Part shown: positions 12,054-24,781 of the stretch, in pieces
Position numbering within the stretch: position 1 is the first letter of the stretch
Layout of the letters: every line of letters begins with the position of its first letter
Assembly (NCBI GenBank): GCA_005408345.1
Contig: SEMN01000142.1
Span: 992,001-1,056,000 of the forward strand
Source: Macquaria australasica
Lineage: Eukaryota; Chordata; Actinopteri; Centrarchiformes; Percichthyidae
Length of the DNA: 64,000 nt
Direction: 5' to 3'
The notes under the pieces: generated by a model
The model's database searches: none
The model's input: the letters and a program-made list of their open reading frames with translations, nothing else
Told to the model about the DNA's origin: nothing
Translations under genes and position numbers: made by a program

Positions 12054-15000
12054 TCAGGACTTTGTGTCTGTCTGCGTCTGATGTTGACGGCCATCAGTCT
12101 CTAGGACTCCAGTCAGTAAGACCTTGTTCCACCAGCGCTCCCTGAAGCTCTGCACACACACACTGGCCAGACTCTCCCCGTCCTGGTAGTCCTCCCTCAT
12201 CTTCTCCAGGATCAGGTCCTCTGACATCACCTGGGAGATGGAAGAGAGAGAAACTGAAAGTGAATTACTGTTTAAAAACTACATCCACTGACTGACTCTG
12301 AACTGCCTGAAATTCAGGCCTGGGCACAGCATGCATACACAAAACCAGGAGCGTGTCCTCACCTCAGAGAGAGCCTGCAGGGTTGTTTCTTTGGGATTCA
12401 GCCACTGCAGCGCCTCATCTGTCGTCTGTAAGGTGCTTTCACTGCGCTGCAACACGAAGGAGGACTGCTGCTGCCGAAGGATTCTCAAAAGGAGTCTGAC
12501 GGAGACATTCAGACACTGATTTACATTTAAGCTCTTTATAAATACTCTAAGCAAATCTCTCATTTGACCACACATTCAACTGTGGCACCACAGAATACCT
12601 TGTCACTGAGTTGATGTTTTGTTTCATTAGTTTCAAGAAATATTGTTAGTGATTACAGTCACTATGCTGTACCTCGTCCTGATGAAACAGGTGCAAGCTT
12701 TCAGCCAGACTCTGTCCTCATCGAGCTCTGCTGCTGCCTCCTCCTGTTGCTCCTCAGGCTCTCCATCGTTCTGCTCTTCTGCTGATTCACGCCTCTGTGG
12801 AGAACAGGGTCCTAGTAAAGGTAAATACAGCATACCACAAGGACAAATCATTTCATTATCGTCTCGGTGTTTGTTACAACTTGCTTTAAAAAAAAAAAAA
12901 AAAAAGACCAAGAGTGTTCACGCACTATAAAACAAAAATAAAACAAATCAACAATTCACTTTTGTAATTGACTTTTAAGAAATTATATTAATGAGACAGG
13001 AAAGGAAGTCCATCCTACCTGTGGTACTGTTGCTCTCCAGCAGCTGCAGACACGTCTGTCCCAGGCTGTACCAGTGCCAGGGGTTGAAGGGCAGTAGGCT
13101 GCACAGCTGCTGCAGAGACAACATCTTGGATCCCACGCCTCCAAAATGCTGGTAGATGCTGACCTTTTAGTAAAAGTTTATATTTCAGTTAAATAATAAT
13201 GTTGACATGATATTTCCATAGAATGATTTGGAACCAACAAAAGTGGAAAAAGTGTGCGTGTGTGTGTGTTCTGGTTATTGCCGACCTTGAGCAGCAGGAG
13301 GCTGGTCAGGTGACTGGTGTTGGAGGCTTCTTTGCTCTGGAGGAAGATCGTGTATGCATTACTACTGAGTTCAGATTGGTTTCTTACTCTATCAAAGCCA
13401 ACATTTCATCAACTTTAGCTTTATTTATGTTATTATTTCATAGATGAAAACATCTTCAGTGCGTTCTTGTGCAAGTAGGCGATAATGAGCTACATTGGTG
13501 GACAATTAACCAAAAAGACACACAATAAGCAAATGTGGGTATCTGTGTATTCAAAAGATTCCCGTTTGACAGCTGACTTTTAATATTGCAGCTTCCTACA
13601 CATTACAGCACCAATACGTTCATCTTTATTATCTCATAAAGCTGAAGGAAATTAAAATAAAGGCTGTCCCAAGGAGGCTTTGAGATTTGACAAGTTGACT
13701 TTCACACCATACTAAAAATAAATTATTAAATATATATTTTTTCATTTCTTATATTCATACTCTTGTAACATATAATACACACACTATATATGCAGTAAAA
13801 ACCTATCTTACTGACCTACTGTTCACGTCCTACAAAATATCTGGAATGGGGAGTTACTGTTTTTGTCTTTAATGGTTGTAGATTAGATGAGATAGATCAC
13901 GTGCTAACTTCTTGTCTATGGCATGCAAGGTGGCTGATTCTATTCCAACGTGCATGTATCAAAAGTTGGCAACTATCAGTGGCGCTAGAGTGGAGTACGT
14001 CAAAATTGTGATATCATGCACTAATCATTCTGTACCAATAGTATTTAATGACAGTAAGAGCAAACATAAATGTTATTTAAATAAACAAAATAGCAATCAA
14101 TAGTCATTTTGGATTTCTTCTGTGACACCAAGTGATATCCAAAAGATTTCACAATGATTCCAGTTCCAGGCACTTGTATGGGACACTGCTCTGCATGGAA
14201 ACCTTTCAGGAAAAGCTCACAGAAGAATTACCAGTAAGTCGGCCAAGTCCAGCGCCCTGTCTCTCTGTCCCAGTTTGGTGCAGCATCGGGCCATTCCCTC
14301 CAGGACATCTCTTCTGATGGTCAGGTTGTTGTCGGCGATCCACTCCAGGCAGCTGCTGTATGCGTCCAAGGCTTTCTATACTCACCAACACCACACCACG
14401 AAACCAGAAACAAGACAGCAGCTGTATATGTAGTTTGTAATGTCAACAAGTCAACCTGGTTTCATTTCATGAGGAGTTTAGCTGTGATATGGCTAAATGT
14501 GTTTTGAGAAGTTCAATTACCTGATAGTTCCCCTGCCTCACAGCCAAGTCGCCTCTAAACTTATAGACTTTCTGCTTCTCCAAAGAATCATCTGTATCAA
14601 GAGCAGAACTCCCACAAAACCACTGCAGAGAGAAATGAACAGTTATTAACATGCAGTATACAGTGCAACAAATATAATGTGAAGCAGTATTAAAAACTTT
14701 CACTGAATCCAGAAACAAAGACATTATATATCCAATAAATGCCATTTAAAATAGGTTAATCTAATTCGCTAGACAACGACATGAGTACTTAAAAATGAGT
14801 ACATAGCACTTAAATTAAGTGACCAAAATAAGTATTTAGTTACAATAACATGGGAGATTTAAACGTGATTTAGTAGGTACTTTATCTTGGTTTATTTTAT
14901 TTCACCGTTTTTGTCTTCCATGTCCCATATTGGATCGATTTTGTTTTCTTGGCATGTGAATATTTAGACAAGTGTGCAAATTAATAACTGAGTCAAATCA

Positions 15001-15188
15001 ACCTTGGCTAACGTTAGCCAGCTAGCAGCGTCTTTTGATTCACGTCGCCAAGTCTCGCAGCTGTACTGAACACAGACTCTCACCTCTGGCTCACACACTT
15101 TGGCGTCGTAAGAAGACAGGGCCACCGAGACTCGGTCTCTCGCCTCCGAAAACACCGAGTCGTCAAACGTGCTGCCTAATATCTCCAT
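12054..15188 (-). CDS. c8orf76: C8orf76 homolog (TPR-like protein)
   Basis: Coding exons, in transcript order: 15188-15084, 14622-14521, 14375-14232, 13336-13286, 13163-13019, 12811-12673, 12495-12363, 12230-12054. They are in phase and give 331 residues (human 380). Matches to human C8orf76: FDDSVF near the start, YDAKVCEPEWF, KFRGDLAVRQGNYQ, RRDVLEGMARC, SNTSHLTSLLLL, LLPFNPWHWYSLG, CTCFIRTRLLLRIL and the end RERWWNKV. The alternating helices are TPR-like; cellular function is poorly known. For exon 6, an acceptor at 12794 would give an immediate stop, whereas the acceptor just above 12811 keeps the frame. The donor after 13286 reads GTCGGC, a weak site, so that junction is the least certain. 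The gene lies between FAM83A and ZHX1, as in human. Confidence 0.9.
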
Positions 15189-15289
15189 CCGGAGCCGGAA
15201 GACACGGTTAATGCCCCACTTTCAACAGATAAGCGTGTCCAAAGAAAACAGCAGCTCGTGTGCTGTTTGTTTGGCCACTAGCGGTATGT

Positions 15290-15580
15290 CGACAATGAGC
15301 GTGTCGTTCAACGAACTACTCTTTTGATATGAACCATAGACGTATATACGTCTATGGCATGAACTAGTACTAACGAGTCGTCTCACGGAGTAATTCGTTC
15401 ATTTTGGCCGCGCGTGCGCGTGCGCATTGCGCTACAATAATAATGCATGAGATTCGTTTTTCTCACGTGACCCCCACCCCACCACGAACGACTGACTCAA
15501 AAAAAAGAGCAGTTCGTTTTACTGAGCGAGATCACTAAAATGAACCGGTTCTGCCATCACTCGTGGGTACACAGTCGTTG
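15290..15580. mobile_element. Candidate hAT-like MITE remnant
   Basis: The right part, read on the minus strand, starts AGTGATGGCAGAACCGGTTC and continues into ATTTTAGTGA. I associate this pattern with termini of short hAT-type elements in fish. Several GTTCGTT/GAACGA motifs in both orientations lie inside, with a GC-rich alternating purine-pyrimidine tract at about 15410-15430. I could not find a clean matching left terminus or target-site duplication, so boundaries are approximate. Confidence 0.35.
15334..15357. repeat. Perfect 24-bp palindrome
   Basis: CCATAGACGTAT followed by ATACGTCTATGG is a perfect inverted repeat without a spacer. It lies inside the transposon-like block upstream of C8orf76 and so could be part of that element. 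Confidence 0.95.
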
Positions 15581-16537
15581 AATGTGAAGTGCACGACTCA
15601 TACAGTGTCCAGGATTAATAGTTCCGGACAGAAAGGTTCCGACCAATGGTGAAAATGGGTGACGCATGCAGCACACATCAACATAAAGAGAATGAATTGT
15701 TCAGACTTTATTCAGACTTCATATTGGTATCCAAAAACATATTGTGAAAGGCAAGTTTGTGTTATCGTAAAAACGTTAACCCATACACGAATACAAGCAG
15801 CACATTTCCTATGCATTCAGAGGAAATAACATATGCAGTAAATGCCATTCAATCAAAGATACATATGGAAGGCTGTAAATACAAGTGTATTATGTGGCCA
15901 CTCAAAATGTATTTCACTTGGACAGCAATCTGATACACAAATGCATTCTTTCAATTTCTGTAAATGTCAGAGACATCCCAAATATTTCTGTGTTTATGAA
16001 TTATATTTTTTTCATAGCAGAAAACAGCAAAAAAAATTGACAGCCCATTGAAATGCCAAGCGTCCACTTTAAACAAAAGAATAAAACATTTTCTTAATAT
16101 CCCAAAAAGCCATGACTAGATTTTAAAAAAGCACAAGCAAAGCTAATAATTTTAGTATCATATAATCATCATATTACAGTATCATGAATTACAAATGAAG
16201 AATACACGGAGACAACTTCAAACACATGACAAAAATGTCACAAAGGTAGAGTGCATGCTTGGCCTAAAATACAGTGAAAACATCAAATGATTTAAACTGG
16301 TTAAAAACAAGGAATATATGTTTAGTTGTACGCCATATTTACGCTTCAGGTGAGAGTGGAAATGCTCTCTGCTTCATTACATCGCTTTCATCTGGAAAGC
16401 TGCTGCACTGGACCTGAACTCAACACCTACGACACACATTAGAGGAGAATCCATCGCAACACAACAATGCCACCACTGTCACTCGTCCAAATAAATAAAT
16501 AAAAAAAGAGCTGTAAAAAACAAAACATTGATTTCTC

Positions 16538-18611
16538 TTACTTTGTGCAGATGAAATTAAACTCCTCGTAGACGGACTTGCTGAACCACTGATGTTCATT
16601 TTTGTCTCTCCATGGCACCACTTATGTCACACTCATCTATTTTATTATTTGGAGCCCAGCGACTGAATTGTAAGGGATGATCCTCGACCCAGAACCAGAA
16701 CTCCAGGGTGCAGGTGTAGTGAAGGCCCAGCCACACAAAGGGAGTTGTGGCCTTCTCTGCCTCCAATTCAGCCCAGGCCTGGGTCTCTTCATCAAGGATG
16801 GAAGCCAGGTCCATGTTTCTGTCCCTGCAGTAGTACAGGGCATCTTCCCACATCAAGTTCTGTTTGACCAGCAGAAACGGTGATTCTAGAAAAAACAAAA
16901 CAAACAAACGTCAGTGTGACATTTTTCAATAAGTGAACACAACAAGGATTTTAAAACTGTGTAATCATCTACCAGAGGGTCCAAGAAATGAACTGAGTCC
17001 TCCTCATGATAAAGACAACTCACTAAGTCTTTCAACTCTTACTCGCTCCACAACGCGTACTCTACTTCAGTTTCAAAATATAAAACAAAGGGCAACATGG
17101 AGAATAAGAGGGTATGAGATGGGAAGATTTCCTAGAAAGTGAACATCTGAGAGAAAAACAGACAGGTGCAACACAACAATGACCCCATGTGATGTGATTT
17201 ATGAATTACAGCATGGCCGGTCAGTTTCCTTGTAGAAACCCGACACCTGTGGATTGAAATAATTACACATTTCAAACGATCTCTTCTCTAGCTATTCACC
17301 AGTGACTATGTGTGCACTGCACTGACTCACTTTGTGGATGAGAACATTTCTTGTACCTATTTTTGTGCCGCAGATCTTCACTTCACACAGAACTACAGGA
17401 TTACTTCCAGGTAAGAACACAGTGATGTAGCGCCCCGACTTGATTGTATCACATTCGATCTTCTTCCATTGTTGTAGTTTGAAGCCTGTGATTGTTTTGC
17501 ACCTGGAAGAGAGAAAAATATGAACAAACTGTACGAGGTAGAGAATGATACTATGACATTTCTTTTACTCACTGAAATCAAACCACAGTGGTGAGTCTAT
17601 TGTCACTGGAGCTGAGAGTTGGAAATGTCAATGGAAGCATGAAAATTGAAGCCTATGATGACCAGAAAACCCTCTTCAAATGTATTTGTCAACGCTAATC
17701 CTTGAGGCCAATCATAAATACATGATGTGCAGAATCTATCTCAAGAAATATTGGACATGCCGAAGCATGAAAATGTGAAATAAAGCAATTTAAAGTAACA
17801 CGAAGGCATTACTTGCTGTTGGTGGTCCCGTTGTTCTCACGAGAGTTCCCAATGTAGATCTGAGCACCATTTATGTTACAATAACGACTGTCTTTGTTGT
17901 AGATAATTACAGAAGAAATGTTGTAGACACCCATCAGGTCAACTCTCCACCAGGAGTTATTCTCTATCCAGGTGTTAGCACAGTTCTCCACTGACCCATC
18001 AAAAGCTCTGTCAGAACTATAGATGGCAACTGTATCTACAAAGTTTGATGATTGAGATGTCACATTCAGTGTTCAGATTGTTGAAATGTTGCATTGATCT
18101 GTATATAAAAACAGAATAATAAAGAATTAATTTCAAAATACTGGCTCTTACATATTTAGCATAGAAATACTCTTGTACTTTTTTGGACTTGACTTGAGAG
18201 AAATTAAACTGAGTGTAAAGAAATGCATTTAATCCTACCTGAGTAATCTAAGTGTGCACTTCCTGTGAAATGTGAAACGCCAAAAGATTATATAAGAATT
18301 CCTGTTCCCATTTCAATTTTGTTTTTACTGAAGTCATGTCAGTTACTGGCAGCTATGATATTACTGCTTGGTAATACAGCAGTAAGCACAGAATACTCCT
18401 CCTTCAATACTTAGTGTAGAGCAATTTACAGTCAAACACAACAATGTTATTATTTTATCCATTATTCACATTTTTGTGGATCTGCCCTCTCATCCTCCCA
18501 TCATGATCTCATTCTGTGTATCAAACATTTAAAAGATCACTGACGTGCATGTGCATAAAGTGAGCCACTTACCAATCAGATAGATGAACAATAGACTCCA
18601 CAGCATCTTTA
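16538..18611 (-). pseudogene. F-type lectin plus C-type lectin protein with two lesions
   Basis: Exons, in transcript order: 18611-18573 (start codon 18606-18604), 18262-18239, 18098-17813, 17502-17357, 16885-16538. Phases agree at every junction. The product begins with a signal peptide (MLWSLLFIYLIG). An F-type (fucolectin) domain follows over two exons (DRAFDGSVENCANTW, NNSWWRVDLMGVYNISSV, YCNINGAQIYIGNS, then GRYITVFLPG and LCEVKICG). The last exon is a C-type lectin domain (WEDALYYCRDRNMDLASI, FVWLGLHYTC, FWFWVEDHPLQFSRWAPNN, DECDISGAMER, FNFIC). F-type domains bind fucose and such fish lectins are secreted defence proteins. Two breaks are visible: an in-frame TGA at 18075-18073, 26 bases into the usable F-type exon, and loss of frame in the A run at 16603-16599, giving TGA at 16598-16596 before the final FNFIC block. 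Both could be sequence errors, but two independent ones favour a pseudogene. Confidence 0.68.
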
Positions 18612-18801
18612 CTGTGTAGGAGAAAATAGGGCAGCACCAGTTGACTATGGGTTAAGTTAAATGTCCTACAAAAGTGACCACAGAAGAATAAATTCAGATC
18701 AGAAATAAAACTTTCAATTTCTTTTAAATTGCACAAATGTATCTACCTACATCTGAGAATGGAAAACAAGATACAGTTTAGGTTGTACAAATTTTACTCA
18801 C

Positions 18802-18830
18802 CTTGTTGGCCCTTTTCTCCCTCCACAATG
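18802..18830 (-). other. Probable 5' untranslated exon of the lectin gene
   Basis: On the minus strand a short block ends CAACAAG followed by GTGAGTAAA, a strong donor. It sits about 25-50 bases downstream of a TATA box, so it is a plausible first exon spliced to the signal-peptide exon at 18611. The upper limit is only estimated from the TATA spacing. Confidence 0.5.
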
Positions 18831-18853
18831 ATTTTAATATGATGCTACAGCTG

Positions 18854-18861
18854 TATTTATA
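18854..18861 (-). promoter_or_regulatory. TATA box of the lectin gene
   Basis: TATAAATA on the minus strand, about 250 bases upstream of the lectin start codon and just upstream of a predicted first exon with a good donor. The apparently intact promoter suggests that inactivation of the gene, if real, is recent. Confidence 0.55.
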
Positions 18862-21800
18862 CTTAGCTCCCTTTCTTGACCGCTGCCTATATGAAAATAC
18901 ACTAATCCAAAGTAACGTCATCCTCCTGGTCCGAGTCCAGCTATTATTTCACTAGTCAAAGCACCTCCAGACTAATATTTACATCAATATCTTACAACTA
19001 CAATGCTCTCTGATCAACCTGCATTGTAAGCGCAGAACTCTTCCAGCACATGTAAATATCTCTGCATTCCTTTGTTTCAACAAAGGAAGTTTTGTGTATA
19101 CAAAGCTATTTTATTTTCATATACAAATCTATTCCCTCTGCTTCAGGGTAAATACTTGCTGCTGATGAATTTTGATTATCAGTTTCATGTTACATTTCAA
19201 CTGTTTTTTTTTTTTAAATCTGAATTTATTTGATAGGTATGATGCAATTTAACATAGTTTCAATACAGAGCATGAAACTGATAGGTGTTAATGGGACACA
19301 ATGCAGTACTTTCTACTCTGCATCTGCATTTAGTCCAGACTGATTCCTATCAAATTTATTCAAAGCAAAACACGCAAAATGTTGTTCACAAGTGCACAGC
19401 TTTTGATCAAAATTTATTGGGTTTTGTCCTCAAACAAGTATAAAATATAAATCTTTTCGAAATCAAGCTAGAAATCAAGCCAGAGCCTCAACAACAGCTG
19501 CGATTTTAAATTAACATTGCACAAATTGTCTGCCCCACGGCTGGTAGCTACAAGCTGATGATTGCAGGGGCCACAAAAGGAATTTTTAGCTCTCCAAAAC
19601 AAGCCTGCAGAGGCGATCGCACACACATACTGTGTTTAATCAAAGTTTATGACAGGTACTTTTTCACACATTTCAGATGTACAGGCAGAGTAGAAATAAC
19701 TTAGTGTAGATGGAAATGTCAGTTCTGTAGACACAAAACACCAGTTTGAATTGTTTTGTTGAGGAGTTTTAGGTCATGAACGTTCAAAAACATCATCTTT
19801 GCCTGCATCGGCTGCAAAAAGTCCAACCTCAAGTAAGTCAGTTTCATTCCCAGAATCCCCTCTAGTCGTCAATCAGGTGTACTGGGTAAGGCGTACCAGT
19901 TCATGGTGGATTTTTACAAAGCTGAGATCACAGCTTATTTTTTAAAAACCAGGGTCTAAAAATGTCAGTTAAAGTCAGGGGTGGCATTTTAAAATAGCAC
20001 AGTAAATATTTGCTGTCTTTAAATTAACACTTACACATGTATTAAGGTAGAGTGTACAGTTAGATCATTGTATCCTTCCCACAGTCTCTGTGTCTACAGA
20101 ACCAACTGTAAGAGCTGAGAGATCACTGTCATCATTCAGTAAAACAGCAAAGCACGCTCTTAACTTAGCAATAACTTGGGGTAAAAACTTTCAACAGATA
20201 AAAATTAGATCAGAAAAACCAGAAATTCCACTGTAAATTAGTAAAAAAACAAAAAAAACATTTCCATTTATACGTACAGTATATTACAATTCTGACTAGG
20301 TGTTTTGTTTTTTTCTGGCTGCTGTATAGTGAAAACATTTGAATCTCTGATTGCTGTAAAAAACATTCAACCAACTACCTGTCTAAGTACAGAAAACGAG
20401 TGAGGACTACAGCAGAAGTATAGCGAAGGATACAGATATATGACATATGTGCACAATAGGACAGCAGGTAAACTACTCAGATCACAATGTTAGCTCTTAG
20501 CTCTACTGCACAAGGTTAACTGGGATACATGATGACTGTTGGATATAAAACCACAACTCAGGGAGCAGACACGGCACCTCGGCAACCTGGGAAAACTATT
20601 TAAATAAATGATTAATATTTCAAATAGAATGGATAACAGGTTTATTAGACAGTTATATTGTAGTAGAGCCAGACTGGTTCTGTTTCCACCAATACTCTTG
20701 TAATTCACCTAATATGGTCCTATTATTAACTATTAACATGGGTGAATTATGTTACTGTAGCAGCTTCAGGAAAACATTAAAGGGGTACTCCAGCAATTTA
20801 GTATTACCATTGCATAAAGTTAGTATTACCATTGCACCTCCAATTTTAGGCTAGTTTAGGCTCCTCCATGACGAGTAAAGGTCATGTGTAAAATCGATGG
20901 AGTGTCCGTTTAAGCATCTGTGTTGCTCATAAGATTTTAAATATTATTTCTGTTACGTTTAATGTAAAGCAGCTTAGTTGTTGAGCCTCAAATTTGGACA
21001 CATTATTAGCAAGAGAAATATTTCCCCAGTGCTACCAGGGCATTAGTTTTTGCAATTCCTTCAACTAAGTGCACGTCTTCCCTATTGAGTTCTGATTCTA
21101 TATTTTTTGTAACCAAAGTACCAAAAAGCCACTTGGCTGAACTCTAAAATTGACTCTATTTCAAAAACACTACTCTATTGTACATACTGTATGAGTCCAC
21201 TGATGTCTGGAAAGAGTTGTAATGACACAGTTTTCATAGATAGAAACATATAAAACCATTCAAAACAGACTGACTATAGTAAAGAAAGAGCACACTGGAA
21301 AAGACTGCGGGCTGGATACCTGGGGGCAGGATCAAGCCTAACCTGTGCACTGAGACAGGCTAATTGCGGAACAGCCAGTTTGTAGCACGTGAAGAAATTA
21401 GCACGTGAAGTACCAGGATTCAAACGGTTACAAAAGGGAACAAAATGGCTGCCGCAGAATCTGAGCAAAGGAAAGCTAGCTAACTGAAGTAAGCCTGTCC
21501 AAGCGAACAGCGACGAGGCTTAAGTAAATGTTACTACTCCACGAATTTGAAAACCATTTTTAAAAGAAAACAGGTCCATGGTTGCAGTCAACTTGGTAAA
21601 GAAAAGCAACTGGTATTCTTAAAGCTACACAAAGAATGAATCCTAGATTAGGCTTCTACTGTGCCAAGTATACCAACCCAAAATATTGTATGTACAAAAT
21701 GAGCAGTTGTTCATCTTGGTTATTGCATGCAGTATTAGACAAAAAGGTATACCTTAACATTTTGAATCTGTTATTTTTCATGGCCAGGCACCTGTCACAT

Positions 21801-24781
21801 CACGACAAAAGTTTCAGCTCTCCTTCAGCTGCTATAAACTAGCTAGCTTACGGCTAGCTTACAACTAGCAGACAGCATTGGTTTCAAAGATACTCGTGAA
21901 AATGCTTTTTGGACAGCTAAAGGTGCCAACATGTAGTGTGACAAGTGCCTGGTGACAAAATACAATAAAATTCGGAACACCAAGGTATCCGTTTAAGGAC
22001 TCACAACCAAAGTTTCCAATGTCAACTTCAGAGTATCTAGGCATCTTCTAGCGTCAGCAGAAAGCAGAGCTCGGTCATGCATCACAACTTAGTTTGAACA
22101 GGGCTTCCATAAGAATGACCCAACAGTATTGATTTCCCAAGCATTGACAAATTCTCTCTCATCATCTTGTCGAGAATTGCTGAAATTCTGTTCAAACAAG
22201 CATACGAGCCGTGTAGGCACATAGGTTTATCTGCAAAGCTTCATCAGAGTCTCTCCCCTATTTGTGAAGAACTGTAGTCGAGACAGTTTTCCGTCTATTG
22301 TCCTGTTGAATGATTAATGCGGTAAAGCGTGAAGAAAACAGTTAGACAGAGGAGCGTTATTTGGTAGACTTCCCACCACAGAGGGAATGCTGTGCTGTTT
22401 CTTCAGGCATCACAACAATTCCTTCAAGGAGAGAGTGTGAATTTTCCAAGAATGCCTGTTTTAATTTTCTGAACAGTTTCAGTCTTTGAAGATGTCCCTA
22501 TAGCCCTGTCTGTCCGTCTGTGTTGTAGACAATTTAATGAGACAGAGAACCAACAGGACACTGCTGACATTTACAGAAACATGTCTTGGGAAGTGCACAT
22601 CAAGAGTCTAGGCATTCATTTTACAAAAGTGGACTGGAGGAGAGGGGTAAAGAGTGAGTCAGGAGTAAGTGGGAGCAGAGAAGGAGAGATGGGAGACAAT
22701 TCCCACAATTTAAAGCAACAATACAAAACATACCAACAAATATAACACGTGCACTCAAAAGGAGAAAAGATTAAAAATGGGGCTCAAATTGTGCAACTTA
22801 GCGAAAGAAATCGGTGGGTGATTGTTCTACTAGCTTTTTGAGCCTTATAAACATCCAACTATGAAACAACACATATTATTAGAAAAGTGGATAAATTGAT
22901 TCCTCCTCTTGAAAACACACTGAGGATAAAAAAAAGGCAAAATACTGGTTCAGTTTGTAGTCATACAAAACAGATTTGGTCTCTCAGATCCATTTCATGG
23001 TATAATAAGAGATTAAGGTGCCTAATCAGGATTTAGTCCACTGTATACACAAGTGGACAAAGTGCATTTTTAAAAAAGGTTTAGTTTAGGTGCTTCACGT
23101 TTGTCTCTTCAGTGCAGATTGGAGTCAGATTATTATTTGAAATACGGTTAAACAGTCTTTCTTAAAGTACGAGTCGGGACCCGAAATGATTCACAGGCCG
23201 TGTTTTTGACACGAGCAGATGAGCCCAAACTTAAAGGCAAGGTGTCGGTGATTTGGTGGCGATTGCAGTCTTGTCAGGGTGATAAGTTGTGGATTGACTT
23301 GATCTAAATTTACACCGGAGCTACAGCTGGTGTGTATGTTTACATGGTTTGGGGAAAACTCTGCAATGCTGCATCCCCATTTTAAAATTCAGTCCGTCCA
23401 TCCATTCAACCCATCAGAAGCCCACCAGTAAACGAGTAAATTCTAAGCGAAACGCTGCAGCAAGATATTTCTGTTTCTATTATTATTTCAGTGGACCCAG
23501 ATGTCTGCCTCACAGTGGCCATTATTTAGTTCACAAACGATGCCTCGGCCTGCAGCTCACTGCTCAGGGGACATTCAACTTTGGGACAACAGCCTCACGC
23601 TGTCTCAATCTACATAACACCCTTTAAAAAGGTCAAAATAGCACAGGATGTGTTCTATCAAAAGGTGAAAAATGTGTTTAAAAACATTAATAGCAGTGCA
23701 TATTAAACACATACTGTGGCATTTTTTCATCAGATCTGTAGGTGTTTAGTTAAAAATCTATAATACTAATAATACTCATGAAACAAGCCACTATTATAAA
23801 GGGAAGACTCGAGTAGACATCCTGTGTTGTTTAAAAGCATCATGGCATTCAGCATTAAGATACTTTGTCTCATATCTCTGAGAGATAAAATGCATGACTT
23901 TCAGTGTTATTCCCATCAGGGCCTTGCGTGATCTTCACAGGTGCTAGAAAAAACAGATACTGTAACATGTAAAATCAACCAGTTCCACAAATAGATGTAT
24001 GCTAGTCTCATTGGGGACATCTAGCTCTGATACGTTTTTAAGCACCTTTGTAAACACAACAGATAAGTCTCCCTCTTTTTTTTTTTTTTCTTGTTCTTCT
24101 GTGTGTGCTGTTAGTTTGGGACCAGGGGGGTGAAACATTCATAACATTGGAGAAAGACGTTTGAAATTAGGCCTGTGCTCCTAACAGTATAACAAACACT
24201 CCCTCTCAAGGAAATGCAGCATAAATGTGTGAATAAATCTTCCTTTACTGGCTTCATTTAAGCAAGAAAGGAGTGCAAATTTAACAAGGGGCATGGTGGA
24301 CATTAAAACTGTCAATTCCTCCTAAAAGCTCTCATTTACAGCAGTCAGTATTCATCACTTGCTTCTAAAGAAGGATGTATGGGTGTGTCCATCTTTTTGG
24401 GTAACTGTTTAATCTCAACAGCTTGAAGATTGCCCTTCATGGTATTCCATTTGACAAAATAGTGTAACTGCTGTTTTTTTTTAAACTTTTATCAAAGTTT
24501 GGTGTGCCAGTTAAGATTAGCAAAAAACTCCTTCTTTACCATGATTCTTGTCTAAGCTGTTACACATTACTTACAGTTAATAAGTATTGAGAGAGTGAGC
24601 TAAAGCTAATAGTCCATCTGTTAGTCTCATGTAGACGTGATTCAGAAACAGTCTGGAAAAAAAAACAGTGAATTTGTTTTGCAAATCAGTACACATGCAA
24701 ATCAAGACTTGGTTTAGCTAACGGTCCTCCAGCATTGATCATACCACATTTTGAAATGTCTCACCATCCTTTCCACAATCA
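18862..24781 (-). other. Long noncoding stretch, probably mostly ZHX1 3'UTR
   Basis: About 5.9 kb without a convincing gene. The part just above 18862 is the lectin upstream region. The rest lies downstream of the ZHX1 stop codon and is AT-rich with no introns or protein-like frames. Minus-strand AATAAA signals occur at 20646-20641, 19418-19413 and 19360-19355, so a 3'UTR of 4-5 kb is possible. Small frames such as 21274-21468 and 23349-23627 have no recognisable features. Confidence 0.4.
20781..20836. repeat. Dispersed repeat copy with an internal 17-bp tandem duplication
   Basis: AGGGGTACTCCAGCAATTTA and the following bases resemble the segment at 34051-34100, so both are copies of one interspersed family. 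Inside this copy, TTAGTATTACCATTGCA occurs at 20798-20814 and again at 20820-20836. Confidence 0.7.

Larger units (their letters stand above)
15189..16537. other. Flank between C8orf76 and the lectin gene
   Basis: The first ~100 bases should contain the C8orf76 promoter. From about 15290 to 15580 there is transposon-like DNA with a perfect palindrome, annotated separately. The rest is AT-rich with no protein-like frame. The part nearest 16537 is probably the 3'UTR of the lectin gene. Confidence 0.5.

Noticed and set aside
12795..12811. Acceptor at 12794 for C8orf76 exon 6
   Set aside because: With the preceding exon's phase it gives an immediate stop; the acceptor above 12811 keeps the frame.
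21274..21468. 64-codon minus-strand frame in the long ZHX1 3' region
   Set aside because: Short, without domain or splice context; expected by chance in 6 kb.
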